Below, piece after piece: positions 7,218 to 15,015 of a DNA stretch of 21,880 nucleotides (position 1 is its first letter; the number at the start of each line of letters is the position of its first letter). The DNA comes from a virus: positions 1 to 21,880 of the IMG/VR virus record IMGVR_UViG_3300026382_000058; one strand, given 5' to 3'. The notes beneath the pieces are model-generated. The model did no database searches. It saw nothing but the letters and a program-made list of their open reading frames with translations, and was not told the origin of the DNA. Both the position numbers and the translations under genes were made by a program.

Positions 7218-7820
7218 ATGACTAAAAAAGAATTAATAGATTATATATTTGTAAATTCAAATCAATATTTTATAGGAATTGAAAATTTTGAAATTAAAAA
7301 ACCTGTATTAGATGGTTTAGTTAATAGAGCATTAAATATATATGGACAATATAAAGAAGTTGAAATACTTATTCCTATTTTTATTTCAAGTTATAGAACA
7401 CAATTAAAAAAAATAGAAGATGAATTTGGTAAGTTAAGACAAGTAAAAAGTATAAAAGATATTTATATGTTAGATTATAGAAAATTTCCTGTTGATAATA
7501 GAGAAGATTTTAGAATTCCATTTCAATGGCAATTTGATAATACAAGAAAAGTATTATCAACCTCATTCAGACAAAGATGTTATATAGAATGTTTGTGTTC
7601 TCCTATTTTGGATGACATCGATTATCAAAATCAAGAATTTTTAGATATTATGTTAGGTTTAACATTAATTTATATAGGACATAATAGAACAGATTTCGTA
7701 TTAAATGATTTACCTACAGAAATTAGAGATTTAAGAGATGAAGGTCAAGATTTATTGGAAAAAACAATAGAATATCTAAAAGAATCAGGAAATTCAAATT
7801 GGTATTCAGCAATATTATAA
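7218..7820 (+). CDS. Putative head-tail connector (neck) protein
   Basis: This 200-residue protein has AAAGAGG ahead of the ATG. It is helix-rich, with an N-terminal helix pair, a conserved-looking centre (VKSIKDIYMLDYRKFPVDNREDFRIPFQWQF, with aromatic and Pro/Arg residues typical of virion proteins), and a C-terminal helical part ending in NSNWYSAIL. It follows the capsid genes and precedes the sheath, the usual place of connector or neck proteins. I infer such a role from position and style. No signature residue fixes the family, and other virion roles are possible. Confidence 0.7.
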   Translation: MTKKELIDYIFVNSNQYFIGIENFEIKKPVLDGLVNRALNIYGQYKEVEILIPIFISSYRTQLKKIEDEFGKLRQVKSIKDIYMLDYRKFPVDNREDFRIPFQWQFDNTRKVLSTSFRQRCYIECLCSPILDDIDYQNQEFLDIMLGLTLIYIGHNRTDFVLNDLPTEIRDLRDEGQDLLEKTIEYLKESGNSNWYSAIL

Positions 7821-7863
7821 AAATAAAGATTTAAACAAAAACCTGAAACAAAAAAGGTAAAAT

Positions 7864-8046
7864 ATGAAGAATAAAACAAAAATATATAAAGTTATAAATG
7901 ACTTTATTTTTAATGATGTTAATTATAAAAAAGATGAAACTTTTAGTATAAGTAAAAATAAAATAAAAAAATTTGATTTTTTTATTAAAAACAAACTCAT
8001 AAAAGAAGTTGAATCTAATTTTGAAGAATTAGATATTGAATTATAA
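7864..8046 (+). CDS. Small hypothetical protein
   Basis: This 60-residue Lys-rich protein starts at an ATG preceded by AAAAAAGGT. By eye it is a small strand-rich fold (KIYKVINDFIFNDVNYKKDETFSI, then KFDFFIKNKLIKEVE), reminiscent of short domains in which a length-limited beta unit ends in a VE strand. The N-terminal part of the 4958-5371 product has a similar outline. Not recognised. It is sandwiched between two probable neck genes. Confidence 0.55.
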   Translation: MKNKTKIYKVINDFIFNDVNYKKDETFSISKNKIKKFDFFIKNKLIKEVESNFEELDIEL

Positions 8047-8261
8047 TATCTTTTTCTTTTCTACTCTTCAATACTACATAAATTTTCTACATAAATACAA
8101 TTACTACTAAAATAAAAATCATAAAATAAATAAAAATTAAAAATATATTATCAAAATATCATTTAATAAAATACATTTTTAAATTCATATATAATAAACA
8201 ATTAAATATCTTTTAAATTATAAAATTATTAAATAATAATAAAATTTATAAGGATATCAAA

Positions 8262-8960
8262 TTGAATTTATTTAATCCAATTAAAATAGGATGTAATTTA
8301 TCCATAAATGTTTTGACTACAATGTATGGAATAGATTGTAAAGTTTATTTTCCTAAAAATATTAAAAATTTACAACACGGATATTATGATGATGATATTA
8401 AATATGGAGAGGAACCAGATATAGAACAAAAAATGTTAATACCTGCTATTTTTAGCGAAGGACAAACTACTTTACCTGGTGTTTTCGATCAAATAACTGT
8501 TGATGAAAAAATATTATATGTTCCTAATGATTTAGATATACCTAAATATAGTTTAATCGTTGCTACATTAAATAGTAATAGAATATTAAAATATAGAGTA
8601 AATGATACTACTGAATATAAAGATGATGAAAGTTTAATATTTAGAAAATATTATTTAGTACCTGTTGTATCTTATAATGATGATGACAATGAAGAAGATA
8701 AAATAGATGAAATTCAAGAACAATTTGATGAATTAGAAGATGAATCTAATTTTGATTTTATGCTTGATTATAATAATACTCAATATAAAGAAGATGTTGA
8801 TGAACACACAAAAAATAATGAATTCGTTGAAGTTGATTTAGATAATTTATTCGATAATATTTCTAATGACAATTCAAATAATGATTCTGACAGTAATAAT
8901 ACTAATAAAAGTACTAATAATAGTATTAATAACATTAAAAAATATAAACCAATTAAATAA
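8262..8960 (+). CDS. Putative head-closure/neck protein, TTG start
   Basis: The TTG at 8262 is the best start: AAGGA (8250-8254) lies seven bases upstream and no better ATG is near. Residues 1-150 are strand-rich, with LPGVFDQITVDEKILYVPNDLDIPKYSLIVATLNSNRILKYRV-type alternation as in phage head-closure or tail-completion beta-barrels. Residues 150-232 are a low-complexity Asp/Glu/Asn/Ser tail (for example NDNSNNDSDSNNTNKSTN), probably disordered. Order in the cluster supports a neck role. The exact T4 counterpart is not clear. The 215 bases ahead of it hold only A/T-rich sequence, with an ATTAAATAA element at 8228-8236 and no gene I can support. Confidence 0.65.
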   Translation: MNLFNPIKIGCNLSINVLTTMYGIDCKVYFPKNIKNLQHGYYDDDIKYGEEPDIEQKMLIPAIFSEGQTTLPGVFDQITVDEKILYVPNDLDIPKYSLIVATLNSNRILKYRVNDTTEYKDDESLIFRKYYLVPVVSYNDDDNEEDKIDEIQEQFDELEDESNFDFMLDYNNTQYKEDVDEHTKNNEFVEVDLDNLFDNISNDNSNNDSDSNNTNKSTNNSINNIKKYKPIK

Positions 8961-8985
8961 AATTATAATAAATAAATTTAAAAAT

Positions 8986-8994
8986 ATTAAATAA
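8986..8994 (+). promoter_or_regulatory. ATTAAATAA element upstream of the 9017 gene
   Basis: It lies in AATATTAAATAATATAAAAGGAG, 22 bases before the ATG; the Shine-Dalgarno AAAAGGAG begins four bases after the element. Confidence 0.4.
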
Positions 8995-9016
8995 TATAAA
9001 AGGAGAAAACATAACA

Positions 9017-9808
9017 ATGATAAGTAAAATATATAATGAATTTGTTAAATATATAATAACTTATTTCAAAGAATATGGTTATGATATTCAAACACAATAT
9101 AATTCAGACATAGGTATAATTAAACAATATGTATCTTCTATAAATTACAGATATATGTATAAAGATGTTGATTTATTTGATGAAAAAACGATTAAAAAAT
9201 TACATAAGGAAAGTTATATATTAATGTTATATAAATATAATCCTATTAAAAAAAATCCTGATATGTTTAATAATATAAATTTTGAATTAGTATTTGACCC
9301 TAAGGAAACTATGAAAACAAAAATGGAATGGAATAAAATAAAAGATCCTAATGTAATTCAATATTTAAGAGGGATTAAAGAAAATTATAATACTACTCCT
9401 GATGATTATCCTGTTAGAGATATGATATTTGCTGATTTTGAAATGGATTTTGAAATCATAACATCTTCTACTAATATAATAAATGATTTACAATTTCTTT
9501 ATTTATTTAAGTTTGCTAATAAATCTATGGGATTTGATATAGAATTTATAATAGATGATGACATTGAACCTATAACTTTCAATTATAATATAACATTTGA
9601 AGAAATTAGTGAAATAGGTCATATAGATTTTCAACAATATGGAAATATACAACACTTAACATTTAATGCTAAAATAACGGGACCTGTTTTAAGTAATTTT
9701 GAATCAAGAACTAAACCAATTAAAAAAGTTAATCTTGTTATGGATTTTCTTCCTAAAAATAATTATGATGATAAATTACTTCATAATTATAATGTAGAAG
9801 AAAATTAA
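9017..9808 (+). CDS. Putative tail completion/terminator-type virion protein
   Basis: This 263-residue protein has AGGAG 11 bases before the ATG. N-terminal helices (MISKIYNEFVKYIITYFKEYGYDI) lead into a mixed alpha/beta domain. The C-terminal third has strands typical of tail completion or sheath-stabiliser proteins (ITFEEISEIGHIDFQQYG..., then LTFNAKITGPVLS). The gene sits two places before the sheath, where T4-like phages and relatives often encode proteins of the proximal tail end. Function is assigned from position and fold impression only. The acidic cluster FIIDDDIEP is a notable exposed loop. Confidence 0.65.
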   Translation: MISKIYNEFVKYIITYFKEYGYDIQTQYNSDIGIIKQYVSSINYRYMYKDVDLFDEKTIKKLHKESYILMLYKYNPIKKNPDMFNNINFELVFDPKETMKTKMEWNKIKDPNVIQYLRGIKENYNTTPDDYPVRDMIFADFEMDFEIITSSTNIINDLQFLYLFKFANKSMGFDIEFIIDDDIEPITFNYNITFEEISEIGHIDFQQYGNIQHLTFNAKITGPVLSNFESRTKPIKKVNLVMDFLPKNNYDDKLLHNYNVEEN

Positions 9809-9814
9809 ATAAAA

Positions 9815-9823
9815 ATTAAATAA
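9815..9823 (+). promoter_or_regulatory. ATTAAATAA element upstream of the 9843 gene
   Basis: A second copy of the nonamer (9804-9812) overlaps the preceding stop codon. The copy at 9815-9823 is 19 bases before the ATG and is followed by AAAAGGA. Confidence 0.4.
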
Positions 9824-9842
9824 AAATAAAAGGAAAAAATAA

Positions 9843-10028
9843 ATGTTAGTTCAAATAATTAATAAAACAGATTTACAACAATTTGTTAATATTGGTATGA
9901 ACGGATATGCTAATGATAGTATTTCTATACCAGCAAGGGGTAAAGTTATCGTAAATTTAGAAAATGAAAAATTATTTATAGATATTTCTAAAAAAAATAG
10001 AAATAAACTTATTCTAAAAAAATTATAA
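9843..10028 (+). CDS. Small hypothetical protein before the sheath gene
   Basis: This 61-residue protein has AAAAGGAAA ahead of its ATG. The strand-rich core (MLVQIINKTDLQQFVNIGMNG, then SISIPARGKVIVNLENEKL) looks like a single small beta domain with a conserved-looking PARGKV turn. The tail is basic. It ends 12 bases before the sheath start, so it is probably co-translated with it. Not recognised. The outline recalls the other small beta proteins of this cluster at 4958 and 7864. Confidence 0.6.
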   Translation: MLVQIINKTDLQQFVNIGMNGYANDSISIPARGKVIVNLENEKLFIDISKKNRNKLILKKL

Positions 10029-10040
10029 AAAGGAAAAATT

Positions 10041-12599
10041 ATGTCAAGTGCAAAAGTAATTATAAAACAACAAGATAGAAGTTCAATAGTTCCGTCATTA
10101 CCAGGTATTTATGGTGGAATTGTTATTAGAAGTAAAAAAGGTCCTGTTGGTAAACCTACATTGATAACTTCAGAAAATGAATTAATTGATGTATTTGGAG
10201 AACCTGATACAAGATATCCTGAATTTTATTCAGCAATTGTATATTTACAAGAAAGTGATAAATTATGGGTAACAAGAGCAGCGCACGATGATGTTAAATA
10301 TGCTGGTGCATTAGTTAGAAGTAAAGTTAAAGATGTTCCAACAGATGCATTTACACCATTTGATAATGAAATGTTGACTGTAAAACCAATAGAAGGTTTA
10401 ACTGAAAAAGAATTGGAAAGTTTTGTATTTCCTATGTATGAAACTAATAAAGAATATGAATTAGAAAGTTCTAAAATTCTTGAAGATAGTGATAAAGATG
10501 AAATTATAGTTGATACTTTTGATAACTTAAAAATTCAAGATAGAGTTTCATTTAGTGATAAAACTTTAAATGAATTAAATTCTTCAGAAGATAAAGTTGG
10601 AGAAGAAGAACCTACTTATACTGTTACTGATTTATTAACTAAAAAAGTAGATTACGATTTAATTAAAATTGATGATAGTGTTGATATCAATAAAGGTGAT
10701 GAAATTCTTGTTAAGAATTCTGATGGAGATTATGTAAGTTATGACCCACAAGTATTTGCAGGAAGAAGTGCAACATCAAGCGATCAATTATTAGTATTAA
10801 ATGCTGATGCTATGCAAGATGACGATGAAATTAAAATTGGTGATACTGAAACTACTTTCAAAGAAAAAGACAAAGTTACAATTGAAGAAAAATATATTAA
10901 AGTTGATAGTAATGTAGTAGTTACAAAAGACTTAAAAGTTTACAAAGTTATTCAAGCACAATTCGAAGAAAGAGATTCATTCTTAGTAGTTGGAAAAGAC
11001 CCTTCAGTTGATTTTAATAAAATTAGTGTAGGAACAACACCAAGTAAAAATTATGAAAATGCATTTAATGTTATTGTATATTATGATGGAGTTTTAGTAG
11101 AAACTTGGGAAGTAACTAAAGAAGATTTTATTGATGGATTTGGAAAACAAATGTATCTTGAAGATAAAATCAATGAAAAATCAAAATACATTAAAGTTAT
11201 TGATAATAAAAATTTAGAAAAATTACCTTTAATTACAGACCATAGTTATTGGAGACAATTAGAAGAAGATATATTCTTACCTAAAGAAAATTATTTAGCA
11301 GAAGATGTTCTTAAAGACCATATATATGTTACATTAGATAGTGTAGATGAATTAGAAGTTGATGATAGAATTAAATTTGCTTATGATGTTGATGCTAATG
11401 GTGATGTAATTTTAACAAAAGAATATAAAATTGCAGAAATCAATAGTGATGATAAAATAATTAAATTAGATAGAAAATTCGAAGAATATGAAATTGAAAA
11501 AACTTATACTGATTTAGATGGTAATGAAGTAAAAACTCAAGTTTATAAATTTGATAAAGAATATACAGATTTAGATAAAAACATTCTAAATGGAGTAAAA
11601 CATTACACTATTAGTAGATTAGATAAAGTATTTTATAATTATCCATTAGGAAAAATCATATATATTAAAGATATTGCTGGTAAATTATTAGATGCTGGTG
11701 TTAATTTAATGAAAGGTGGTAATGAAGGTAGTTTAATTACAACTAAAGATATGATTGAAGCATTGAATACAATGTTTAATTATGCTGAAACACCTGTTAC
11801 TTTAATAATGAGTGGTGGTTATTATGATACTGCTTATGTTCAAGAAATGAAGAAATTAGTAGATACAACTGATTTATCACACGGATATATTTCAAGTAAT
11901 CCTAATGTTGAAGATACAACAGATTGGAAAAATGGATTAGCAAAAGATGTAGCAAGATTAAATCTTAATACTGAAAAAATGTCATATTTTGCTGGATGGG
12001 TAAAAATTTATGATAGATATAACCAAAAATATGTTTGGGTAGGACCAGATGCTTTTGCAGCAGCAAGTCAAAGTTATACATATAGAAATTATTATATGTG
12101 GTATCCAGCAGCAGGTTGGTTAAGAGGAAGAATTACTGTTATTGATAGTAAAATTAAACCTAATGAAGGTGATAGAGATTTCTTAACTGAAAATAAAATC
12201 AATCCTTTAAAATATACTAAAAAAGATGGATTTGCTATTTGGGGTAATAAAACATTATATTCTAAACCATCACCATTAAACGATAGAAGTGTAGCAATGT
12301 TATTAATTGTTATTAAATATGGTGTTAAAAATATGTTAGAATATAAATTATTTGAATTAAATACTGAAAGAACTTGGACTATTACAGAAAAAGCAATTTT
12401 TGATTTCTTAGCAGATATCAAATCTAAACAAGGTTTATATGATTATCAAGTTGCAATTAAAAGTATTATTACACCTCAAGATATTGATAATAATACAATG
12501 CCAGTATTTATAGGAATTAAACCTACAAGAAGTATTGAACTTATTCCAGTAACATTAGCAATATATAACAATGGTGCTGATATTAAAGTTGAATTATAA
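10041..12599 (+). CDS. Tail sheath protein with large insertion
   Basis: The 852-residue contractile tail sheath. The N-terminal part (SIVPSLPGIYGGIVIRSKKG, GKPTLITSENELIDVFGEP, then LWVTRAA) and the C-terminal domain (LNTERTWTITEKAIFDFLADIKSKQGLYDYQV, then PTRSIELIPVTLAIYN) match the sheath family. The C-terminal region carries the strands that interlock neighbouring subunits. T4 gp18 is about 660 residues, so this one is longer. The extra length lies in about residues 95-550, which are acidic and contain several look-alike beta modules ending in phrases such as KIQDRVSF, INKGDEILV and LEVDDRIKF. Such inserts usually face outward. AAAAGGAAAA precedes the ATG, and a stem-loop follows the stop. 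It polymerises around the tail tube and contracts at infection. Confidence 0.93.
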   Translation: MSSAKVIIKQQDRSSIVPSLPGIYGGIVIRSKKGPVGKPTLITSENELIDVFGEPDTRYPEFYSAIVYLQESDKLWVTRAAHDDVKYAGALVRSKVKDVPTDAFTPFDNEMLTVKPIEGLTEKELESFVFPMYETNKEYELESSKILEDSDKDEIIVDTFDNLKIQDRVSFSDKTLNELNSSEDKVGEEEPTYTVTDLLTKKVDYDLIKIDDSVDINKGDEILVKNSDGDYVSYDPQVFAGRSATSSDQLLVLNADAMQDDDEIKIGDTETTFKEKDKVTIEEKYIKVDSNVVVTKDLKVYKVIQAQFEERDSFLVVGKDPSVDFNKISVGTTPSKNYENAFNVIVYYDGVLVETWEVTKEDFIDGFGKQMYLEDKINEKSKYIKVIDNKNLEKLPLITDHSYWRQLEEDIFLPKENYLAEDVLKDHIYVTLDSVDELEVDDRIKFAYDVDANGDVILTKEYKIAEINSDDKIIKLDRKFEEYEIEKTYTDLDGNEVKTQVYKFDKEYTDLDKNILNGVKHYTISRLDKVFYNYPLGKIIYIKDIAGKLLDAGVNLMKGGNEGSLITTKDMIEALNTMFNYAETPVTLIMSGGYYDTAYVQEMKKLVDTTDLSHGYISSNPNVEDTTDWKNGLAKDVARLNLNTEKMSYFAGWVKIYDRYNQKYVWVGPDAFAAASQSYTYRNYYMWYPAAGWLRGRITVIDSKIKPNEGDRDFLTENKINPLKYTKKDGFAIWGNKTLYSKPSPLNDRSVAMLLIVIKYGVKNMLEYKLFELNTERTWTITEKAIFDFLADIKSKQGLYDYQVAIKSIITPQDIDNNTMPVFIGIKPTRSIELIPVTLAIYNNGADIKVEL

Positions 12600-12602
12600 T
12601 AT

Positions 12603-12628
12603 ATAAAGAGAATTTATTTTCTCTTTAT
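12603..12628 (+). terminator. Stem-loop after the sheath gene
   Basis: ATAAAGAGAA (12603-12612) and TTCTCTTTAT (12619-12628) form a perfect 10-bp stem around TTTATT, four bases after the stop. Only a short GTTTATAT follows, so termination is likely partial. Confidence 0.6.
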
Positions 12629-12730
12629 GTTTATATATAAATTTGATATGAAATTAAAAGAATTCAAAAAAGATTCAAATAAAATATTTGAATAAAATAT
12701 TTGAATAAAAAAAATTATAAAGGACAAATA

Positions 12731-13273
12731 ATGAAATTTGATTATAACAGAGTTAGAAAAGCAATGGGTGAAATTCAACAAACTCATCATTGGATAATGA
12801 CTTTTGTAAAATCTCCAAAAGTAGTTGATATTCCAGAAGATATGGAAATTAAATGTACAGGAGTAGGAGTACCAGCAGCAGAAGTTACACATACTGAAGT
12901 TCAAGTTGGTGGTTTTACTTATAACTATGTTGGAAAAGTAAACAAAGCAGGAGAATTAACATTTACATTTCCTGAAGATACAGATGCAACAGTTATGAGT
13001 GCTTTATTCAAATGGTTAGATGCTTATTGGAATGGAGAAGTTAATAATACAACAGGAAAACAAGCATTTACGAAAGAATTACAAGCACAAGTTAGAATTC
13101 AATTACTTGCGCCCGATGATAGTGTAACACAAACTTATGATTTAGTTGATTGTTTACCATCATATGAAGCAGGTGGAGAATTAGGACAAGATGCTGGAGC
13201 ATTTATGCCTACATTAACATTAAAATACAATGATTGGCATTGGTCTGGAGAAAATTCAGGACAAACTTGGTAA
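12731..13273 (+). CDS. Tail tube protein
   Basis: A 180-residue protein of the T4 gp19-like tail tube family by pattern and position directly after the sheath. It starts at the ATG at 12731, because AAAGGA lies just upstream; the in-frame TTG 30 bases earlier has no such site. Features that fit are an N-terminal helix leading to QTHHWIMTFVKSPKV, a strand pair VGGFTYNYVGKVNKAGELTFTFPEDTD, a helix SALFKWLDAYWNG, and a final strand with aromatic residues (LTLKYNDWHWSGE). Hexamers stack to make the DNA channel inside the sheath. Its richer G/C use compared with neighbours suggests high expression. A terminator hairpin overlaps the stop codon. Confidence 0.85.
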   Translation: MKFDYNRVRKAMGEIQQTHHWIMTFVKSPKVVDIPEDMEIKCTGVGVPAAEVTHTEVQVGGFTYNYVGKVNKAGELTFTFPEDTDATVMSALFKWLDAYWNGEVNNTTGKQAFTKELQAQVRIQLLAPDDSVTQTYDLVDCLPSYEAGGELGQDAGAFMPTLTLKYNDWHWSGENSGQTW

Positions 13274-13297
13274 GAAGATTTTTCTTCTTATCTTTTT
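13271..13297 (+). terminator. Intrinsic terminator overlapping the tube stop codon
   Basis: TAAGAAGA (13271-13278) pairs perfectly with TCTTCTTA (13283-13290) around TTTT, followed by TCTTTTT. The stem begins on the TAA stop itself. Confidence 0.7.
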
Positions 13298-13322
13298 AAT
13301 AAAAACATGATAATAAATATAA

Positions 13323-13369
13323 AAAATAAAATGTAAAATAAAATGTAAAATAAAATGTAAAATAAAATA
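13323..13369 (+). repeat. 12-bp tandem A/T repeats upstream of the 13385 gene
   Basis: Three perfect copies of AAAATAAAATGT (13323-13358) and most of a fourth. Each copy carries an ATG-like ATGTAAA that is an immediate start-stop (ATG TAA), so none encodes a peptide. Confidence 0.85.
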
Positions 13370-13384
13370 TATTGAAGGAAAAGT

Positions 13385-13891
13385 ATGAATGCAGCAAATA
13401 ATTCAAGTAAAGTTTTTTCATATAATAATGCTAAAAATTTTGAACCAACTCATACAACACAATGGGTAATATATAGTACATCACATGAAAATCTTAATGT
13501 ATTAGATGGATATTGTCCTATTACTGATTATTCATTTGATTATGAAGTAGAAAATGAATCTTTAATGGTATCAAGTAGATATAACATTGAAACATTTAAG
13601 AAAAGACAAATGCCAAAATCGTTGAGTTTAACTTTTATAGACATGGGATTTAATTTATGTGGTTTTTTTGAAGATTATTGGAAAGACCAAAAAAATGCTA
13701 TTGCTTTTAACGAAATAGATGGAAAAGGCATAACATTTATAATTGAATTATATGATAAAGATAAAACAACGATTAAAAAATATGTCATAACAGGATTTCC
13801 AACAGGTAATATTTCGGTAAGAGGAGATCAAGGTTATTCGTTAAATACTTTTCCTGTTAATTTAACAATAACTTCTTTTTCTACTATGTGA
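13385..13891 (+). CDS. Putative second tail-tube-like protein
   Basis: This 168-residue protein has GAAGGAAAAGT ahead of the ATG. The ending (YVITGFPTGNISVRGDQGYSLNTFPVNLTITSF) resembles the last strands of tube and tube-initiator proteins, in which a subunit strand returns to the hexameric ring. The centre SSRYNIETFKKRQMPKSLSLTFIDM gives a helix-plus-strand outline also seen in tube folds. It directly follows the tube gene. It could be a tube paralogue, a tube-initiating baseplate protein or a tail terminator; the sequence does not decide. Its TGA stop is followed by an ATTAAATAA element. Confidence 0.65.
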   Translation: MNAANNSSKVFSYNNAKNFEPTHTTQWVIYSTSHENLNVLDGYCPITDYSFDYEVENESLMVSSRYNIETFKKRQMPKSLSLTFIDMGFNLCGFFEDYWKDQKNAIAFNEIDGKGITFIIELYDKDKTTIKKYVITGFPTGNISVRGDQGYSLNTFPVNLTITSFSTM

Positions 13892-13906
13892 AAAATAATT
13901 ATAAAA

Positions 13907-13915
13907 ATTAAATAA
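13907..13915 (+). promoter_or_regulatory. ATTAAATAA element upstream of the 13933 gene
   Basis: It sits in AAAAATTAAATAATCATAAAAGGAG, 17 bases before the GTG start, and the AAAAGGAG site begins five bases after it. Confidence 0.4.
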
Positions 13916-13932
13916 TCATAAAAGGAGTATAT

Positions 13933-14850
13933 GTGAATACTAAGAATAGTAATAAAAATAGCACTAAAACTAGTATAAAAATATTTGAAGAAGATGGATT
14001 AAATGTAGAATATTTTGAAATTGATGATTTACCTACTAAATTTAGATATTATGATAATAATAAAGTTTATGTTAGAGGTATGTATATAACTGAAATAGAT
14101 TCAATTTCTAAATTTATAAATAATTTTAGTTCAATTAAAGAAAATATTAATCAATTAGTTCTTATATATAAAAATATGATAAAAGGTATAAATATTTTAG
14201 AATTAGAATACATTGATTTTTTAACTTTATTATCTATAATATCTACGATAACAATAGATAATTTCGGATGGCAAAGTACATTAACTTGTAAAGGAATAAT
14301 TAAAAATCCTAAAATTGATGAATTAAATAATAAAATAATAGAATTGACAAATGAAATGTCTAATCCTGATTTAGAAAAAGCAGAATTCAATAAATTAAAA
14401 GATGTTTTAGAAAAAATAACAGACAAATTAAAAAATATTGAAGAAAATGAAGAATTTGTAGAATGTGGATATCCTATTAATGATACTATAAATTTAAGTG
14501 ATTTTGAATTTGAAGACCCTAAAATAACAAAATTTGAAGAAATAACAATTATGAATGAAAAAATTAAAACTAAACCAATATTAGTAAAAGATATTATTCA
14601 AATGAATGAATTCAAAAGTGATATTGATGTAAAATATTTAGTACTTGCTTCTTTATTAGATATAGATAAACCATTAGAAGAAAAGATAAAATATATTGTT
14701 AAAAATCCAAAATTATCAGAAATCAAAAAATTAGTTGAATTAGAAGAAGATATTGTAATTGGAATAAAACCTATAATAAAAAGATGTAGAAGATGTGGAC
14801 ACAAAAATAAAATTATAGTTAATATAAATGATATAAAGGTATATCCCTAA
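13933..14850 (+). CDS. Probable tail assembly chaperone (zero-frame product), GTG start
   Basis: A 305-residue product starting at GTG 13933, with AAAGGAG five bases upstream. An ATG two bases earlier reads ATG-TGA and cannot be used. The protein is acidic and mainly helical. The C-terminus contains a CxxC pair (C285, C288 in CRRCGHKNK) followed by strand-like IIVNINDIKVYP. T4 gp26-type baseplate/hub chaperones have, as far as I recall, a similar Cys-pair ending. It lies between the tube genes and the tape-measure-like gene, where tail chaperones with programmed frameshifts are encoded. The frame ends at CCC-TAA, and an open +1 frame continues for 46 codons; see the next entry. Expected role: binding the tape measure during tail assembly. 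Not expected in the finished virion. Confidence 0.65.
   Translation: MNTKNSNKNSTKTSIKIFEEDGLNVEYFEIDDLPTKFRYYDNNKVYVRGMYITEIDSISKFINNFSSIKENINQLVLIYKNMIKGINILELEYIDFLTLLSIISTITIDNFGWQSTLTCKGIIKNPKIDELNNKIIELTNEMSNPDLEKAEFNKLKDVLEKITDKLKNIEENEEFVECGYPINDTINLSDFEFEDPKITKFEEITIMNEKIKTKPILVKDIIQMNEFKSDIDVKYLVLASLLDIDKPLEEKIKYIVKNPKLSEIKKLVELEEDIVIGIKPIIKRCRRCGHKNKIIVNINDIKVYP
14842..14850 (+). promoter_or_regulatory. Candidate +1 programmed frameshift site (TAT CCC TAA)
   Basis: The zero frame ends ATA-AAG-GTA-TAT-CCC-TAA. Slipping the Pro-tRNA from CCC to CCT moves the ribosome one base forward over the stop into the open frame AAT-ATA-CAA. CCC next to a stop is a classic +1 shift setting, as in tail-gene frameshifting reported for Listeria phage PSA. 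CCC appears rare in this AT-rich window. The effect is inferred from sequence and position. Confidence 0.6.
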
Positions 14851-14989
14851 TATACAATACAAAAGTATAATTGAAATAAAATATGCATATCAAAAAATAT
14901 TCAACACTAATATTCCCAAAGATATTTTATATTCAGATGTTATTTCACTTTTAGAATATCATAAAGCATTAATAGAAAAACAAAAGTAA
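14846..14989 (+). CDS. +1-frame extension of the tail chaperone
   Basis: From CCT at 14846, 47 codons stay open to TAA at 14987-14989, encoding PNIQYKSIIEIKYAYQ, then KIFNTNIPKDILYSD, then VISLLEYHKALIEKQK. The segment looks like two helices. It has no ATG, GTG or TTG start with a ribosome binding site and none of the A/T-rich intergenic character seen elsewhere. Joined by a +1 shift it gives a 351-residue product, analogous to the long form (G-T) of tail chaperones made in minor amounts. It ends 26 bases before the tape-measure start. Confidence 0.6.
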   Translation, partial: PNIQYKSIIEIKYAYQKIFNTNIPKDILYSDVISLLEYHKALIEKQK

Positions 14990-15015
14990 AAAAGTATAAA
15001 CAAAGGTGTGTAGTT

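Noticed and set aside
8047-8261. Possible short gene or RNA in the 215-base gap before the TTG-started gene.
   Set aside because: I saw no frame with a start and ribosome binding site, no strong hairpin and no tRNA-like pattern; it is A/T-rich spacer with an ATTAAATAA element near its end.
12701-12730. TTG start ten codons upstream for the tail tube protein.
   Set aside because: The ATG at 12731 has a clear AAAGGA site just upstream; the TTG has none, and the extra residues are A/T-rich leader.
14851-14989. Independent small gene after the tail chaperone.
   Set aside because: No usable start codon with a ribosome binding site in that frame; a frameshift explains it better.
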